From a virus, in IMG/VR virus record IMGVR_UViG_3300000553_000009, positions 38,294-102,293 of that record: 64,000 nucleotides of DNA. One strand, written 5' to 3'. A program made the translations under genes and the position numbers. Under the pieces are notes generated by a model. The model ran no database searches, had not been told where the DNA came from, and was given only the letters and a program-made list of their open reading frames with translations. Shown one piece after another: positions 33,300 to 42,466 of the stretch (its first letter is position 1; each line of letters starts with the position of its first letter).

Positions 33300-34169
33300 T
33301 TAAAGTTGAAGCATTTTAGTTGTAAATTCCAAAAACTTCTCCGTCACATGACCACCAGCGGCCCATTCTCCCCCACCACCATTACAAAGATTCTCTGACA
33401 TAAAAACTATATCTGCTTTGGAATTGAGAGGCTTTCTAAAAGAGACGAACTTGGTGTCTGGATGAACCACAATAATAACATCGTGATCATGAATGTCCAT
33501 CAATTTTTTGGATATTTCGTTCACGGAAAGCTTGGAAAATACTGCCAAAACTGACCAAGATTTAAAATTTCCCACGTATACATCCAGATTAGAAACTTCA
33601 TAATCAATTTCCTTGAAAAATTGTTCGGCCTGCTCTAATTCCTGATTAGTAAATCCATCATAACCATTCCAAAATCTCTTAACGAATTCCGCAAATCTAT
33701 TATACTTCGTCTTTCTATATAAGGCATTTAAGTATTCTGATTCTGAATATTTTAAAGTGTACTTATTATAATCATCTACATAAGCCACAAGAGTTTTAAT
33801 TTCTGTTGAAATTTCTACCTTATCCTTGAATTTTTTATAAATCAATTTTGAACAGGATGAACATTCCTCTGAGATTAAGGTAGAATCAAACGTGTTTAAT
33901 TTCTCTCCTCGATCTGATATGAAAACCACTTTAGAGTCATCAATCTTATTAATGAGAGATTGATCCAGTACCATCCCAACCACAAATACTTTATCATAAT
34001 TATCTAAATTATCATCTACCCAATTTGAATATTGAGTTAAAAAATCTCCAAAAAACACAGATTTATAATCCATATTAGGAAAAATATTTCCCAAAAGAAC
34101 GGTGGAACATGCTCCGTCCAAGTCAGAATTAGCCCAAATGAAAATTTTCGACATATCATAATTATCCAT
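33300..34169 (-). CDS. DHH/DHHA1 family phosphoesterase
   Basis: About 289 residues. N-terminal I-W-A-N-S-D-L-D-G-A-C-S-T resembles DHH motif I; D-R-G near 85 and a V-D-D-Y-N-K-Y segment supply further Asp residues; the C-terminal G-G-G-G-E-W-A-A-G-G-H-V is the DHHA1 substrate-binding motif. Family members (RecJ, NrnA, oligoribonucleases) hydrolyse nucleic acids or small nucleotides with Mn2+. The start at 34169 overlaps the previous stop; 34154 (MSKIF) is an alternative. It lies among replication genes, so nucleotide scavenging or repair is likely. Confidence 0.78.
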   Translation of the reverse strand: MDNYDMSKIFIWANSDLDGACSTVLLGNIFPNMDYKSVFFGDFLTQYSNWVDDNLDNYDKVFVVGMVLDQSLINKIDDSKVVFISDRGEKLNTFDSTLISEECSSCSKLIYKKFKDKVEISTEIKTLVAYVDDYNKYTLKYSESEYLNALYRKTKYNRFAEFVKRFWNGYDGFTNQELEQAEQFFKEIDYEVSNLDVYVGNFKSWSVLAVFSKLSVNEISKKLMDIHDHDVIIVVHPDTKFVSFRKPLNSKADIVFMSENLCNGGGGEWAAGGHVTEKFLEFTTKMLQL

Positions 34170-34524
34170 AATATGTAATTTGACAACTTGGTCTTCCAAA
34201 GTAAGGGTCAAATGATAGTTCATTATATGAGTGCTTTCCTGCTAATTCCAACATATTTTTTTGAATTTTCTTCTGTCTGTCATCTTCAAATTCTTCATAA
34301 GAAGTAAAAATGTAATGTAAGGGACGATAAGATATTGAAACATCATTAGACCCAACCGAAAACTGTGGTTTTCTGGCCCATGTCATTTCTTCCGCTATAT
34401 GTTTGGCCTCAGTTTTTGTACACTTTATAGCAAATAAAGGAATTTCCGTGTCTCTCGACCCATACATTCCCTTAGAATATATACAAATGGCCCAATTTTC
34501 TATTTCTTCTTGTATGTGTTCCAT
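34162..34524 (-). CDS. Small protein between helicase and DHH genes
   Basis: 120 residues, alpha/beta, no recognised family (E-N-W-A-I-C-I-Y-S-K-G-M-Y-G; F-S-V-G-S-N-D-V-S-I-S-Y-R). It begins 1 nt after gp41 and overlaps the DHH gene start, so it is operon-internal. Function unknown. Confidence 0.62.
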   Translation of the reverse strand: MEHIQEEIENWAICIYSKGMYGSRDTEIPLFAIKCTKTEAKHIAEEMTWARKPQFSVGSNDVSISYRPLHYIFTSYEEFEDDRQKKIQKNMLELAGKHSYNELSFDPYFGRPSCQITYYG

Positions 34525-34525
34525 A

Positions 34526-35845
34526 TTATTGACTCGCCAGCCTTTCTAATAAGGACATTTCCTCTCGTCCCATCAATTCTTCATCTTCATTACTTTGCTG
34601 GATAGAAAGAGTTTCATAAATAATTTTCATTGCTTGAATCATACCTCTCGGGCCAAATCTATTTTTCATCATTCCTAATCTTATTAGACCAAGTTCCATG
34701 TCTTCTTCGGTTTGAAAAATTGACATGATACAGTCACAAGTAGCAGCAATTCCCAAACTTTCAGCAATACCTTCCATGCCAGGATTTTCTTTACCATAGA
34801 CCGAACGGTTCGTCTGGCACCCGGTTATAATAGGACATTTAAAAATATAGGACATTGCCCTAACTTGTTCACATATATATTTGATTCTTTCATAAGAATT
34901 AGATCCCTTGTCACTATAGAGTAATGATAGATAATCAATTACAATAGCATCAATATGTTCTCCTGAATCGATTAACTTTTGAATAAAAGAAGTTAATTGT
35001 TTTGGAGTAATTGTAGATGGAGGAAATTCTTTAATGAAAATTTTAGCCGTTGGAAGTCTTTTGTGTTCCTCTTCCAGAGCATATCTAAGAGTATGAGTAT
35101 CAGTTTTGAAATCCTTCATGGGGATTTTTGTAACATTAGAGGCAATTCTCTTAGCATAAAGCAATTCAGACATCTCCAACGAGATTACCAAAACAGTTTT
35201 ATCCTGCATTGCAATATTTGATGCAACATTTCCAAGAAAAATACTCTTACCGATATTAGCTTGTCCAGCAAACATATACAGTGCCTTCCCATCCTCTCTG
35301 AATCCCCCTCCAAGGGCATCATCAAGCCATGCCCATCCCGAGGGAATACAGGCATCCTCGTTCAAAATATCATCAATTATTCTCTCTGTATCTCTAAAGA
35401 GTTCCAGTCCTTTTTCAATATCCAAACAAATCTTACAAATCTCTTCAAAAGAATCCAAAACCTCTATGGGATTCTTAACTTTCCTTTCAAGATTCTCTGA
35501 AATTTCTTCCAGAGCTACACAAGTTGCCCTTTCTTTTAGAAATCTTTCCGTATTGACATATAATTCCTTAACATTTAAATTTTTATCAATATCTCGAAAG
35601 GATTCTATTAACTTTTTGAATCCAGTCTTGAGAATATCCGTATTCAGATACATTTTAATCTCTGTCAGAGTGGGCAGAGATTGATGTTCCTCATAAAAAT
35701 TCTTGATTATCTCAAAATAATTCGAGATATTCTGATTTTCAAAGTATTCGGGTTTAATGTAATCCGATATCGCGGCCAAATATGTGGAGTCGGTCATAGC
35801 ACGATATGCTAACACCCGCTCAAAATCGGTAAGGTCAATGCCCAT
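34526..35845 (-). CDS. 41: Replicative DNA helicase, gp41/DnaB-like
   Basis: 439 residues. N-terminal helical domain, then a RecA-type helicase core: Walker A G-Q-A-N-I-G-K-S near 192-199, H1a E at V-I-S-L-E-M-S, Walker B A-I-V-I-D-Y-L-S-L-L near 300, and G-C-Q-T-N-R region (H3). Translocates 5'-3' on the lagging strand with the primase at 27390 and loader at 31517. T4 gp41 is 475 residues. It overlaps the upstream gene by 11 nt. Confidence 0.92.
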   Translation of the reverse strand: MGIDLTDFERVLAYRAMTDSTYLAAISDYIKPEYFENQNISNYFEIIKNFYEEHQSLPTLTEIKMYLNTDILKTGFKKLIESFRDIDKNLNVKELYVNTERFLKERATCVALEEISENLERKVKNPIEVLDSFEEICKICLDIEKGLELFRDTERIIDDILNEDACIPSGWAWLDDALGGGFREDGKALYMFAGQANIGKSIFLGNVASNIAMQDKTVLVISLEMSELLYAKRIASNVTKIPMKDFKTDTHTLRYALEEEHKRLPTAKIFIKEFPPSTITPKQLTSFIQKLIDSGEHIDAIVIDYLSLLYSDKGSNSYERIKYICEQVRAMSYIFKCPIITGCQTNRSVYGKENPGMEGIAESLGIAATCDCIMSIFQTEEDMELGLIRLGMMKNRFGPRGMIQAMKIIYETLSIQQSNEDEELMGREEMSLLERLASQ

Positions 35846-36215
35846 GAGCTATAATACGTCTTTTATTTGTACAAAGGTCTTGAGAGAAATAACAATCTCC
35901 GATTACTTTAAATATATAGTCATGAAAAGGCATTGAATAATCAGATCGATTAGTGAAGATATAACATTCCTCTCCATTGTGGAAATATACCATGTCATCT
36001 AAAATAGTTTTCGGAAAGTACTTACTCCACGGTTTTTCATAGGTACTCTGATACCATCTAGTAAACCAATCGGCAACTTCCTCGTAATTTTTACATACAA
36101 TTGCTCCTGCTCCATCTCCCCCATCTTCTGATATACGTTCAAAAAACCACTTGAATAGATCTTCTGCCCATAAATTCGAGACAGTTATAATTGAATGTGG
36201 ATCTTTAGTGTCCAT
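35835..36215 (-). CDS. Small protein upstream of helicase, unknown
   Basis: 126 residues, Trp/Phe-rich (L-W-A-E-D-L-F-K-W-F-F-E-R; W-F-T-R-W-Y-Q-S). No recognised family. Overlaps both neighbours by 11 nt, so it is tightly coupled in the operon. Function unknown. Confidence 0.6.
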   Translation of the reverse strand: MDTKDPHSIITVSNLWAEDLFKWFFERISEDGGDGAGAIVCKNYEEVADWFTRWYQSTYEKPWSKYFPKTILDDMVYFHNGEECYIFTNRSDYSMPFHDYIFKVIGDCYFSQDLCTNKRRIIAHGH

Positions 36216-36879
36216 ACTTACTAATAAAATATTTTTCTCCTTTTTTCCAGTCTTCCGTGAACTCTGTTAACCCCGGTGATTCGTGTGTTATTAACACATC
36301 TCCAACTCCCACTTTCAGTCCAGCCTTATGACAATCCATAGAGAAATTTAGGTCATAAAAATCGAAAGGCGCAGGATTATCCTCATCAAATCTCATTTTA
36401 TTCATAACTTTTCTATTCAATGCCATGAATACTCCATCAATTAAAATTGCTCTGTGAGGGTAAACTCCAAAACTTGTCATGTATTTTCTATCAGCATTGC
36501 CATGTGCTACTGCTCCATGAAGATTAGTAGAATTGTAACCACCCATAAGATGCCACAGAGCAGGGGACTTAATTTCTATTTGCGATGCTCCTGCCACTCC
36601 TACTAAATCAAACTGATCAAACAGTCGTTCTAATTTTGGAAGAGGATCACATTCTAAAATAACATCATCATGGATTAACAACAGTGCATCCACGTCTTCT
36701 TCTAAGGCTTTGGATATAGCCCAATTATAAATGAATGGTAATGATTCCTTATTTTCCTTGATAAGGAAGGGTACAACCTCGAATCTTTCATTAAAAATAG
36801 TCCAACATTTTTGTAAATTTGTCAATTCTCCCTGCTTTTTCTTGCTCGCTGAGCAAACCATCGCTTTTTCGATATCCAT
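36205..36879 (-). CDS. GT-A glycosyltransferase-like protein
   Basis: About 224 residues. V-D-A-L-L-L-I-H-D-D-V-I near residue 60 is a GT-A nucleotide-sugar metal site of the H-D-D type; later G-V-F-M-A-L-N-R and F-D-F-Y-D-L-N-F-S-M-D-C-H-K-A-G resemble the acceptor and catalytic region of family-2-like enzymes. Substrate unknown. The ATG at 36879 is chosen because a sigma70-like promoter (TTGACA, 17 nt, TAATAT) ends exactly 5 nt upstream, indicating early and leaderless transcription; ATG 36894 would lie upstream of the predicted transcript start. Confidence 0.75.
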   Translation of the reverse strand: MDIEKAMVCSASKKKQGELTNLQKCWTIFNERFEVVPFLIKENKESLPFIYNWAISKALEEDVDALLLIHDDVILECDPLPKLERLFDQFDLVGVAGASQIEIKSPALWHLMGGYNSTNLHGAVAHGNADRKYMTSFGVYPHRAILIDGVFMALNRKVMNKMRFDEDNPAPFDFYDLNFSMDCHKAGLKVGVGDVLITHESPGLTEFTEDWKKGEKYFISKYGH

Positions 36880-36884
36880 GCCTG

Positions 36885-36913
36885 ATATTAACACGGATTT
36901 GGAGAATTGTCAA
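36885..36913 (-). promoter_or_regulatory. Sigma70-like early promoter
   Basis: Minus strand: TTGACA (36908-36913), 17-nt spacer, TAATAT (36885-36890), 5 nt before ATG 36879. Likely drives the glycosyltransferase-gp41-gp59-gp32 operon. Confidence 0.65.
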
Positions 36914-36932
36914 CTATTTTTGGAAATTTTGA

Positions 36933-36938
36933 TAAATA
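36933..36938 (+). promoter_or_regulatory. Late promoter core
   Basis: TAAATA, 5 nt before ATG 36944; back to back with the early promoter at 36885. Confidence 0.65.
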
Positions 36939-36943
36939 CCTAT

Positions 36944-38455
36944 ATGTCTAAGTTCGGATTTGAATACTTTGTTAAGCGCCAGGAAGTTATAAAGGAAATG
37001 GCAAGACCCAGCCCATTAGATTCTATGGGAGAAGTGGGACAATTAACAAAATCCATAATGGATAAAGTGGTGGGAGTTATAGGTCATGGGGGAGAAATTG
37101 ATGGGGAATTTGTGCCCGGATTAGGAGGAAATAGACCAGTTAATAGAATGCTGAGATATGTCATTTACATGATGACAAAGATGGATAAAAATACTGAAGA
37201 TCAAGATAGGGCATCCGAAGAAGAATCTCAATCAGAAATTACTGGAATGGCAACCCATATTTTAGGAATTCCGAGAGAAGGATATAGAAAAAAATATACC
37301 CCAGATGCTCTATACAGAGCGGCGATAATAAAAGGAATTACTGGGGATTATCATGATTATGTTATATCTCCCGAATTTAAGGAAAAAGTATTAAATCCTA
37401 ATAATATTTTAAATTATGTTGCCAGAAACCGAGTTCCCAATGCTTCTGCTCATGGATTTGCGGCAAAAAGAGAAAAATTACATGGAATGTCTGCGGAAGA
37501 TATTGACTTGGCGCAAACCGGACTAAAAGATATTGTTAAAAAAATCAATAGAGCAGAAGCAGCAAAAAGACAACGAAAGATTCCAGATGTTGAAGAAGCG
37601 CCCAAATCGGATGAACAAGTCACTAATGATTCCACAGTAAATCTTGATATTATCAGAATTGCCATTAAAGTTCTTATCCAGAAAAGCAATGTGGTGAAAC
37701 AGGTAGTCAATACGACTCTTTCTAAATTTAGTGACGTAGATCAAGAAACTCTAAAACATGTTTTAGAGGACTGGGCTGTAAAATATAGAGAAAATGTAGA
37801 GGTTGTGGATACCCTATATAGGGCAAATGTCCCTACTTTGCAAGTGTTACTTGCTAGTTATGAAAAATTGGAAGAAGTTGGTATAGATATGCCAGTCTTC
37901 TACAAGACCATGAAAAGAATTAAGACCACTTATTCTTCTGATCGGGCAGTTGTCAATCTAATTGACATGCTTACCTATAGTGTAAATCAACTTCTAAGTA
38001 AAATGGTAGATCCTCAGAAAGAACAACATGTTCAGGAATTTCCTGGATATGATAATGATATCATTAATACCTTTCTAAAAACCCCAGAAGATAAGGCAAA
38101 ATTTGCCAAATATCATAATTGGTTGAAAATAGAAAAGGAAAGGAAAGCCCAGAAGCTTCAAAATGATATTATTGCCTTGAAATGGGTAGAACATGAAGTA
38201 CCAGGAGAAAGAGAATGGGTCCGTGAGGGATTTGAGGATTTCCAAAAAAAAAGACCTGAGATGAAAACTCAACAGTTCGGTGCAGGTAATGAAGCTCAGA
38301 AAGCTTTAGGGCAAGCCCCGAGAAATGAATCCTATGTAATGGATTACATGTCCGAGCAGATTTCCAAAGATAGATTTAAACCAATTGGAGAATTTAAGGA
38401 TCGTGGATTTAAAAAGGTCAAAAACTATGACCAATGGCTACAAGTTAATGGATAA
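36944..38455 (+). CDS. Late protein with capsid-targeting-like N-terminus
   Basis: 503 residues. Starts MSKFGFEYFVKRQEVIKEMA, an amphipathic helix ending in I-K-E followed by M-A-R-P, like the next gene (L-E-M-A-R-P). The body is helical and charged with no recognised family; residues 100-115 are acidic. The start at 36944 is fixed by TAAATA 5 nt upstream; the frame is open back to 36731 but that lies over the opposite-strand gene. Overlaps the following gene by 8 nt. Confidence 0.7.
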   Translation: MSKFGFEYFVKRQEVIKEMARPSPLDSMGEVGQLTKSIMDKVVGVIGHGGEIDGEFVPGLGGNRPVNRMLRYVIYMMTKMDKNTEDQDRASEEESQSEITGMATHILGIPREGYRKKYTPDALYRAAIIKGITGDYHDYVISPEFKEKVLNPNNILNYVARNRVPNASAHGFAAKREKLHGMSAEDIDLAQTGLKDIVKKINRAEAAKRQRKIPDVEEAPKSDEQVTNDSTVNLDIIRIAIKVLIQKSNVVKQVVNTTLSKFSDVDQETLKHVLEDWAVKYRENVEVVDTLYRANVPTLQVLLASYEKLEEVGIDMPVFYKTMKRIKTTYSSDRAVVNLIDMLTYSVNQLLSKMVDPQKEQHVQEFPGYDNDIINTFLKTPEDKAKFAKYHNWLKIEKERKAQKLQNDIIALKWVEHEVPGEREWVREGFEDFQKKRPEMKTQQFGAGNEAQKALGQAPRNESYVMDYMSEQISKDRFKPIGEFKDRGFKKVKNYDQWLQVNG

Positions 38456-38459
38456 TTTT

Positions 38460-38840
38460 ATGAATATATTTCAAAATTTATATGAACAATTAATGTTAGA
38501 AATGGCAAGACCATTATCTAAACCTCTCCTTGCGGGACAAGAAGCTACTAATAGATATGTCAAACTATTAGATCAATTAGGAAGGTACTTCAAATTGGGA
38601 AAAGGCCCAGATGGGCAACCATTAACTGACAATGAGGGTAATGTGATACCGGGATTAGATAATAGTACTCTACAACATCGAAAACTATTATATTTTTTCT
38701 TGACTTTGATAAAACAAAAAGTTCCCACCGTCAATTCCACACAATTGAAGAAAGTTAATGATTATGCGAATCAAATACTAACCGATAATGGACTACCCGC
38801 TTACAATGGAGGGGCAAAATATAATCTAAAAATAGCATAG
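38460..38840 (+). CDS. Small late protein sharing E-M-A-R-P start
   Basis: 126 residues from ATG 38460 (MNIFQNLYEQLMLEMARP); ATG 38448 (four residues longer, overlapping the previous stop) is equally possible. The N-terminus is the clearest example here of a capsid-targeting-like segment, ending L-M-L-E and shared with the previous gene. The remainder is helical and basic, unrecognised. Confidence 0.66.
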   Translation: MNIFQNLYEQLMLEMARPLSKPLLAGQEATNRYVKLLDQLGRYFKLGKGPDGQPLTDNEGNVIPGLDNSTLQHRKLLYFFLTLIKQKVPTVNSTQLKKVNDYANQILTDNGLPAYNGGAKYNLKIA

Positions 38841-38849
38841 GATATATTC

Positions 38850-39053
38850 ATGAGAGAACATCCCGGTATTTTATCCAATGAATTCGAATCTGATCTATAC
38901 GATCCTCAAAACATGGCAGATTTTATTAGTGCCTCCCGTGTAACATCAAATACCCAATCTTTAAAAGCAGTAAAAACAAAAGAACATTCCACTGGAATGG
39001 GCATTTCTGATTTAAATGCTATTACTTCCAAAACTCGTCCACAGAGGCTTTAA
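38850..39053 (+). CDS. Small late protein, unknown
   Basis: 67 residues, polar, no domain. It follows the previous gene by 9 nt and ends convergently with the methyltransferase, overlapping it by 4 nt. Function unknown. Confidence 0.55.
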   Translation: MREHPGILSNEFESDLYDPQNMADFISASRVTSNTQSLKAVKTKEHSTGMGISDLNAITSKTRPQRL

Positions 39054-39790
39054 GCAGATAATACTCGGTTCTTTCCGATTTCAAAATATACTGGATCTTT
39101 TTCAATACCAATAAATTTTCTATTAGTATTTTTTGCCGAAACGCCTACTGAAAATCCACCGGCGGCGAAATCTAACACTGTATCCTCTTCTTGAGTATAA
39201 GTTTTTATTAGATATTCCATCAAAGTTATAGGTTTCTGTGTAGGATGATATCGAGTATATCCCTTATTTGCCTCCCAACATCCAGTAATGATACTTGTAG
39301 GATTTTTATCAGTATAAGTAAAGATCTTTGATTCATTATCTACATAATCTCCAATACCTTTTGAATTTTTTGTGACATTCCAAGTCGTCATAGGTTTATC
39401 TCTTGGAACTTTTATAGGATAATAATTATGTTTGTAATTTTTAGAGAAAACTATGACATTTTCATGCTTACGCATAGGCTGTTGTTTAGCCTGATGCATT
39501 CCTCTTGGGATATGTTTATCCCAAAACCACTCATATCTAAACCATTCTCTATTAGAGCTTACCAAGTCAGAAGTGAACGGTTGTTGTCCTGTCATGACAA
39601 TCACTCCATTTTCTTTAATTATTCTTTTTAATTGAGTCCATAGGGGATCAAAAGGAATAATCACATCCCATGAGTACTACCTGTAGTTAGATGAATATGG
39701 GGGATCGGACAACACAAGGTCTATGGAATTGTCTGGAAGATTTTTCATTTCTTCCAGACAATCGCCTAAAATGAATTGAAAATTATTCAT
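39050..39790 (-). CDS. DNA methyltransferase (N4/N6 amino type) with in-frame amber codon
   Basis: Read across one TAG codon (39677-39679, codon 38) the frame gives a full-length amino-methyltransferase: N-terminal D-L-V-L-S-D-P-P-Y catalytic motif IV, then W-D-V-I-I-P-F-D-P-L-W, and C-terminal H-P-T-Q-K-P plus V-L-D-F-A-A-G-G-F-S-V-G, the SAM-binding motif I of the beta-type order. Without the first part (GTG start at 39662-39664) the catalytic DPPY is missing. The ATG at 39788-39790 overlaps the uvsX stop as ATGA. It is a recent nonsense mutation, a suppressed stop, or a sequencing error. Confidence 0.75.
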
Positions 39791-41331
39791 TCTTCGTCTG
39801 ATGGAATTTCTTCCTCTTCTAATTCGTCTAACTTTTTAGATACTTTTCGTCTAATTGCCTTGAGTTTTTCCAATGGATCATCAGATACTTCATTATCTTC
39901 TTCATCATTATCCTCATCATCCATTACGTCTTCTTCATCATATGGAGCTTCTTCATTAGAATATTTCCAAGCAGTTTGAATACGATTTTCTAATTCGGGT
40001 AAAAGAGTTTTTTCCCAAAGTTCCTTCTTCTTTCTCCAAGCTTTATAGAACCCTAATTGATTACCATTCCAATCTTTATATGTTTTACCACCAAGAACTA
40101 CAACACCAAGACCTTTCATAAGATCTAAAAGTCCATAATACCGATCCAATCCAGTTGCAAATGAAAGATATAGTTCCACTTCAAGATATTGTTTGATAAA
40201 TCTGTTTTTAACAGATAGACAACGAAGAATAACTCCAGAGAAGTTTCTCTGCCCTGCTGCTAATGTATTATCTACAGTTTTTCCTTCATCATCTTTCATT
40301 GGTTTTCGAGCCAATTGAATGGTGACGGAAGGTTTGTAGGCAGCACCCTTACCGCCAGGCATATTCTTATCCAGTGAAGGATACATCGCAGAAGGATCAT
40401 CATATACTTCATTAGTTACTATGATAGTTGTTTTCGTAAGCTTACCCCAATTCACACAAGTTTTTAAGAAGTTCTTAATTGACTTGGCAAATGTTCCCAT
40501 ATCAGCGGAAGTTGCTCCTTTATCCATTCTAGCTTCTCCCAATTCGGTTTCCATATTAGCCAACGAATCAACTATAATGACAAACTTTCCAATTGCTCCT
40601 GCTTCTGCAACTTTTTTCAGGAAGTTGCGAACGGCATTTCGAGTATTCTCAATGGTTGTAGTTGGAACATACTTAACTTTTGTTGGATCAATCCCAAATG
40701 CTTTACATCCATCTCCCTCAATAGCATTTTCACTATCAAAAACTACTACATGTTTTCCCATCTTCTGAGAATTTGCAATAAGTTTTTGAACAAAAAAAGT
40801 TTTTCCACAGTTATGACTACATAACCCACCACTCCAATACCGTTGATTCATATGATTAACTGATATATCATACACAAGTTGTGGTTCAATTTTTTCTATA
40901 TTCGTTATTTCCAAATCACCAGACTGTGTTAATAGCATCTCCCCAATCTCTAAGTTTTTAGTAAACTCCCAAGTTTTATCATCTCTCTGAAATTGGTGTA
41001 TCTCAGAACATTCCACACTATAATCTCCTACCGTGACCCTATAACACTCCGAGATAGGTCGCTCAAATATTTTATTAATATCCGTCCATCCATCAGGAGA
41101 GTCCACTAAATATCTACAATTATATTTCATCATTTCAGGAATAGTTATTTCCTCTGAGTAATTCGATACATGTATGTCAAATAATTGAATTATTTTGTCC
41201 TCAGTATGTTTCGACACCATTCCCCCGTGAAAAAGTTTCGACACTAACTCCCGGTCTACTTCTGCGAGTTCTCCAATCTCTGTAAACGTGTAAAACTCTT
41301 TAAGTTCCTCTAATATTTCTTGTACTGTCAT
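39787..41331 (-). CDS. uvsX: UvsX C-terminal half fused to C-intein (split uvsX, part 2)
   Basis: 514 residues. Residues 175-514 are the RecA/UvsX core: C-G-K-T-F-F finishes Walker A, F-D-S-E-N-A, I-I-V-D-S-L-A-N-M (Walker B), Thr-rich loop and acidic C-terminal tail. Residues 68-174 are a C-intein: S-E-I-H block B, then V-Y-D-I-S-V and the terminal R-Y-W-S-G-G-L-C-S-H-N before Cys+1. Residues 1-67 are an extra HTH-like domain (E-I-G-E-L-A-E-V-D-R-E-L-V-S-K-L). Product must be trans-spliced to the part at 42467. ATG 41331 overlaps the nuclease by 32 nt; ATG 41130 would give only the intein and extein. Confidence 0.92.
   Translation of the reverse strand: MTVQEILEELKEFYTFTEIGELAEVDRELVSKLFHGGMVSKHTEDKIIQLFDIHVSNYSEEITIPEMMKYNCRYLVDSPDGWTDINKIFERPISECYRVTVGDYSVECSEIHQFQRDDKTWEFTKNLEIGEMLLTQSGDLEITNIEKIEPQLVYDISVNHMNQRYWSGGLCSHNCGKTFFVQKLIANSQKMGKHVVVFDSENAIEGDGCKAFGIDPTKVKYVPTTTIENTRNAVRNFLKKVAEAGAIGKFVIIVDSLANMETELGEARMDKGATSADMGTFAKSIKNFLKTCVNWGKLTKTTIIVTNEVYDDPSAMYPSLDKNMPGGKGAAYKPSVTIQLARKPMKDDEGKTVDNTLAAGQRNFSGVILRCLSVKNRFIKQYLEVELYLSFATGLDRYYGLLDLMKGLGVVVLGGKTYKDWNGNQLGFYKAWRKKKELWEKTLLPELENRIQTAWKYSNEEAPYDEEDVMDDEDNDEEDNEVSDDPLEKLKAIRRKVSKKLDELEEEEIPSDEE
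40810..41331 (-). other. C-intein coding segment with HTH-like extension
   Basis: Residues 1-174 of the reading frame end in His-Asn (40810-40815) directly before Cys (40807-40809), the canonical C-terminal splice junction. Residues 68-174, about 107 aa, are close in length to C-inteins of atypically split inteins such as AceL-TerL. Residues 1-67 look like an unrelated small helix-turn-helix and are absent from ordinary inteins. Confidence 0.85.
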
Positions 41332-42436
41332 GATTATTAATTTTATTTTTTATTATCGTTCTAAACTGTAAAATCTTATCCTGTCGATTATCTATCTTTT
41401 CCCAAAAATATAAAATCTCGAAATTATTGTGGTTAGCCAATTCCTCTTTGTTAAGATCTTTTTTTAAACTATCAGTTACTGTTATAAACGGAGTGTCCTT
41501 AACTCGGGGGTGAAACATTATTCCGTTGTATTCAATAATTAAATTAAGTTGCGGTATTGTAAAATCGTAAAAATATATTGATTTATTTTTATGGTCATAA
41601 ATAAAATATTCATCGTCATCCACATATATCTGGAAGTCTTGGGGAACTCCCAATCCGGCTATTATTTCCTTAAAAAATAAGGAAGAAGCTTTCGAATACC
41701 GTTTAAAACATGATGTCCTTTTCCATAAAATCTCGTCCTTCTCTGATTGGGGCCGAGCATTAAACGTGGTTGAGCATTTATTCGCTATAATAGATTGAAT
41801 ATTTAAAGCCTCAGATTCCGATACATTATGTCGAGTCATTATAGATTCCAATGACCGAGTATTTTGTAATATAGATATTCTTATTTTAGCGTCATCTGCT
41901 GAGAACCCTCTAAATGTCCAAAACTCAATATTTTTACAGGACCATCTTTTTTTATAGCCACCCAATTTAATTATTGTATCCTTATTGGATTGAACTTTTC
42001 GCCTAACCCTATCTTCATATTTAAGTTTAGCTTCTTCCTGTGAAATACCATAATACTCTGCTAACTTAGCAGGATCTTTAAAATTATGAGCTTTCTTAAC
42101 ATTTATTTTTTCTAATTCCTCCAGAGATTTTTGAGCATTTGTAGTCTTCATTCTCTCCATCGCTCTTTCTTTAACCGCTAAATCTAAATACCGACCGCCC
42201 TGTAAGCGTAATATTTCCGATTTAGCAGAATCTAAATCCCAAAATCTCTCTAAAAAATGTGAGATATTTCGTACAGTATGCGTCGGAAATAAATCACTTA
42301 TTATAGGACGCTTGTGTTTCCATATCAGTAGGTACTCTCTATATTTTCTCCATGTATCACTTTTAGTTCCCCTATAATTTTTTACCTTTTTCATAAGGGA
42401 CATGAAATGTTGTTTATTAGATAATTTTTTAGCCAT
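41300..42436 (-). CDS. Homing endonuclease between split-intein halves of uvsX
   Basis: 378 residues. N-terminal 250 residues are basic and helical, probably DNA-binding; residues 285-365 carry the nuclease core I-Y-F-Y-D-F-T-I-P, L-I-I-E-Y-N-G and an H-P after it, fitting Vsr/EDxHD-type or related PD-(D/E)xK homing nucleases known between split-intein genes (the published 'fractured genes' arrangement). Its start lies in a hairpin (42432-42454) that also holds a TAAATA core 5 nt before the ATG, so it is transcribed separately from uvsX. Expected target: intein-less uvsX at the Walker A codons. Confidence 0.85.
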   Translation of the reverse strand: MAKKLSNKQHFMSLMKKVKNYRGTKSDTWRKYREYLLIWKHKRPIISDLFPTHTVRNISHFLERFWDLDSAKSEILRLQGGRYLDLAVKERAMERMKTTNAQKSLEELEKINVKKAHNFKDPAKLAEYYGISQEEAKLKYEDRVRRKVQSNKDTIIKLGGYKKRWSCKNIEFWTFRGFSADDAKIRISILQNTRSLESIMTRHNVSESEALNIQSIIANKCSTTFNARPQSEKDEILWKRTSCFKRYSKASSLFFKEIIAGLGVPQDFQIYVDDDEYFIYDHKNKSIYFYDFTIPQLNLIIEYNGIMFHPRVKDTPFITVTDSLKKDLNKEELANHNNFEILYFWEKIDNRQDKILQFRTIIKNKINNHDSTRNIRGT

Positions 42437-42454
42437 ACTATTATTTAGTATGGC
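42432..42454. repeat. Inverted repeat around nuclease start
   Basis: Arms GCCATACTA and TAGTATGGC, loop TTATT. Contains the ATG and the late promoter core of the intein-associated nuclease, so an mRNA reading through from upstream would hide this start in a hairpin. Confidence 0.65.
42442..42447 (-). promoter_or_regulatory. Late promoter core of split-intein nuclease
   Basis: TAAATA on the minus strand, 5 nt before ATG 42436. Confidence 0.65.
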
Positions 42455-42466
42455 GATCCGATTTTT

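Noticed and set aside
39677-39679. TAG reassigned to an amino acid across the phage
   Set aside because: Almost all other genes are full length without internal TAG, and TAG ends the SGNH hydrolase gene at 12577 shortly before another start. One amber codon is not evidence for recoding.
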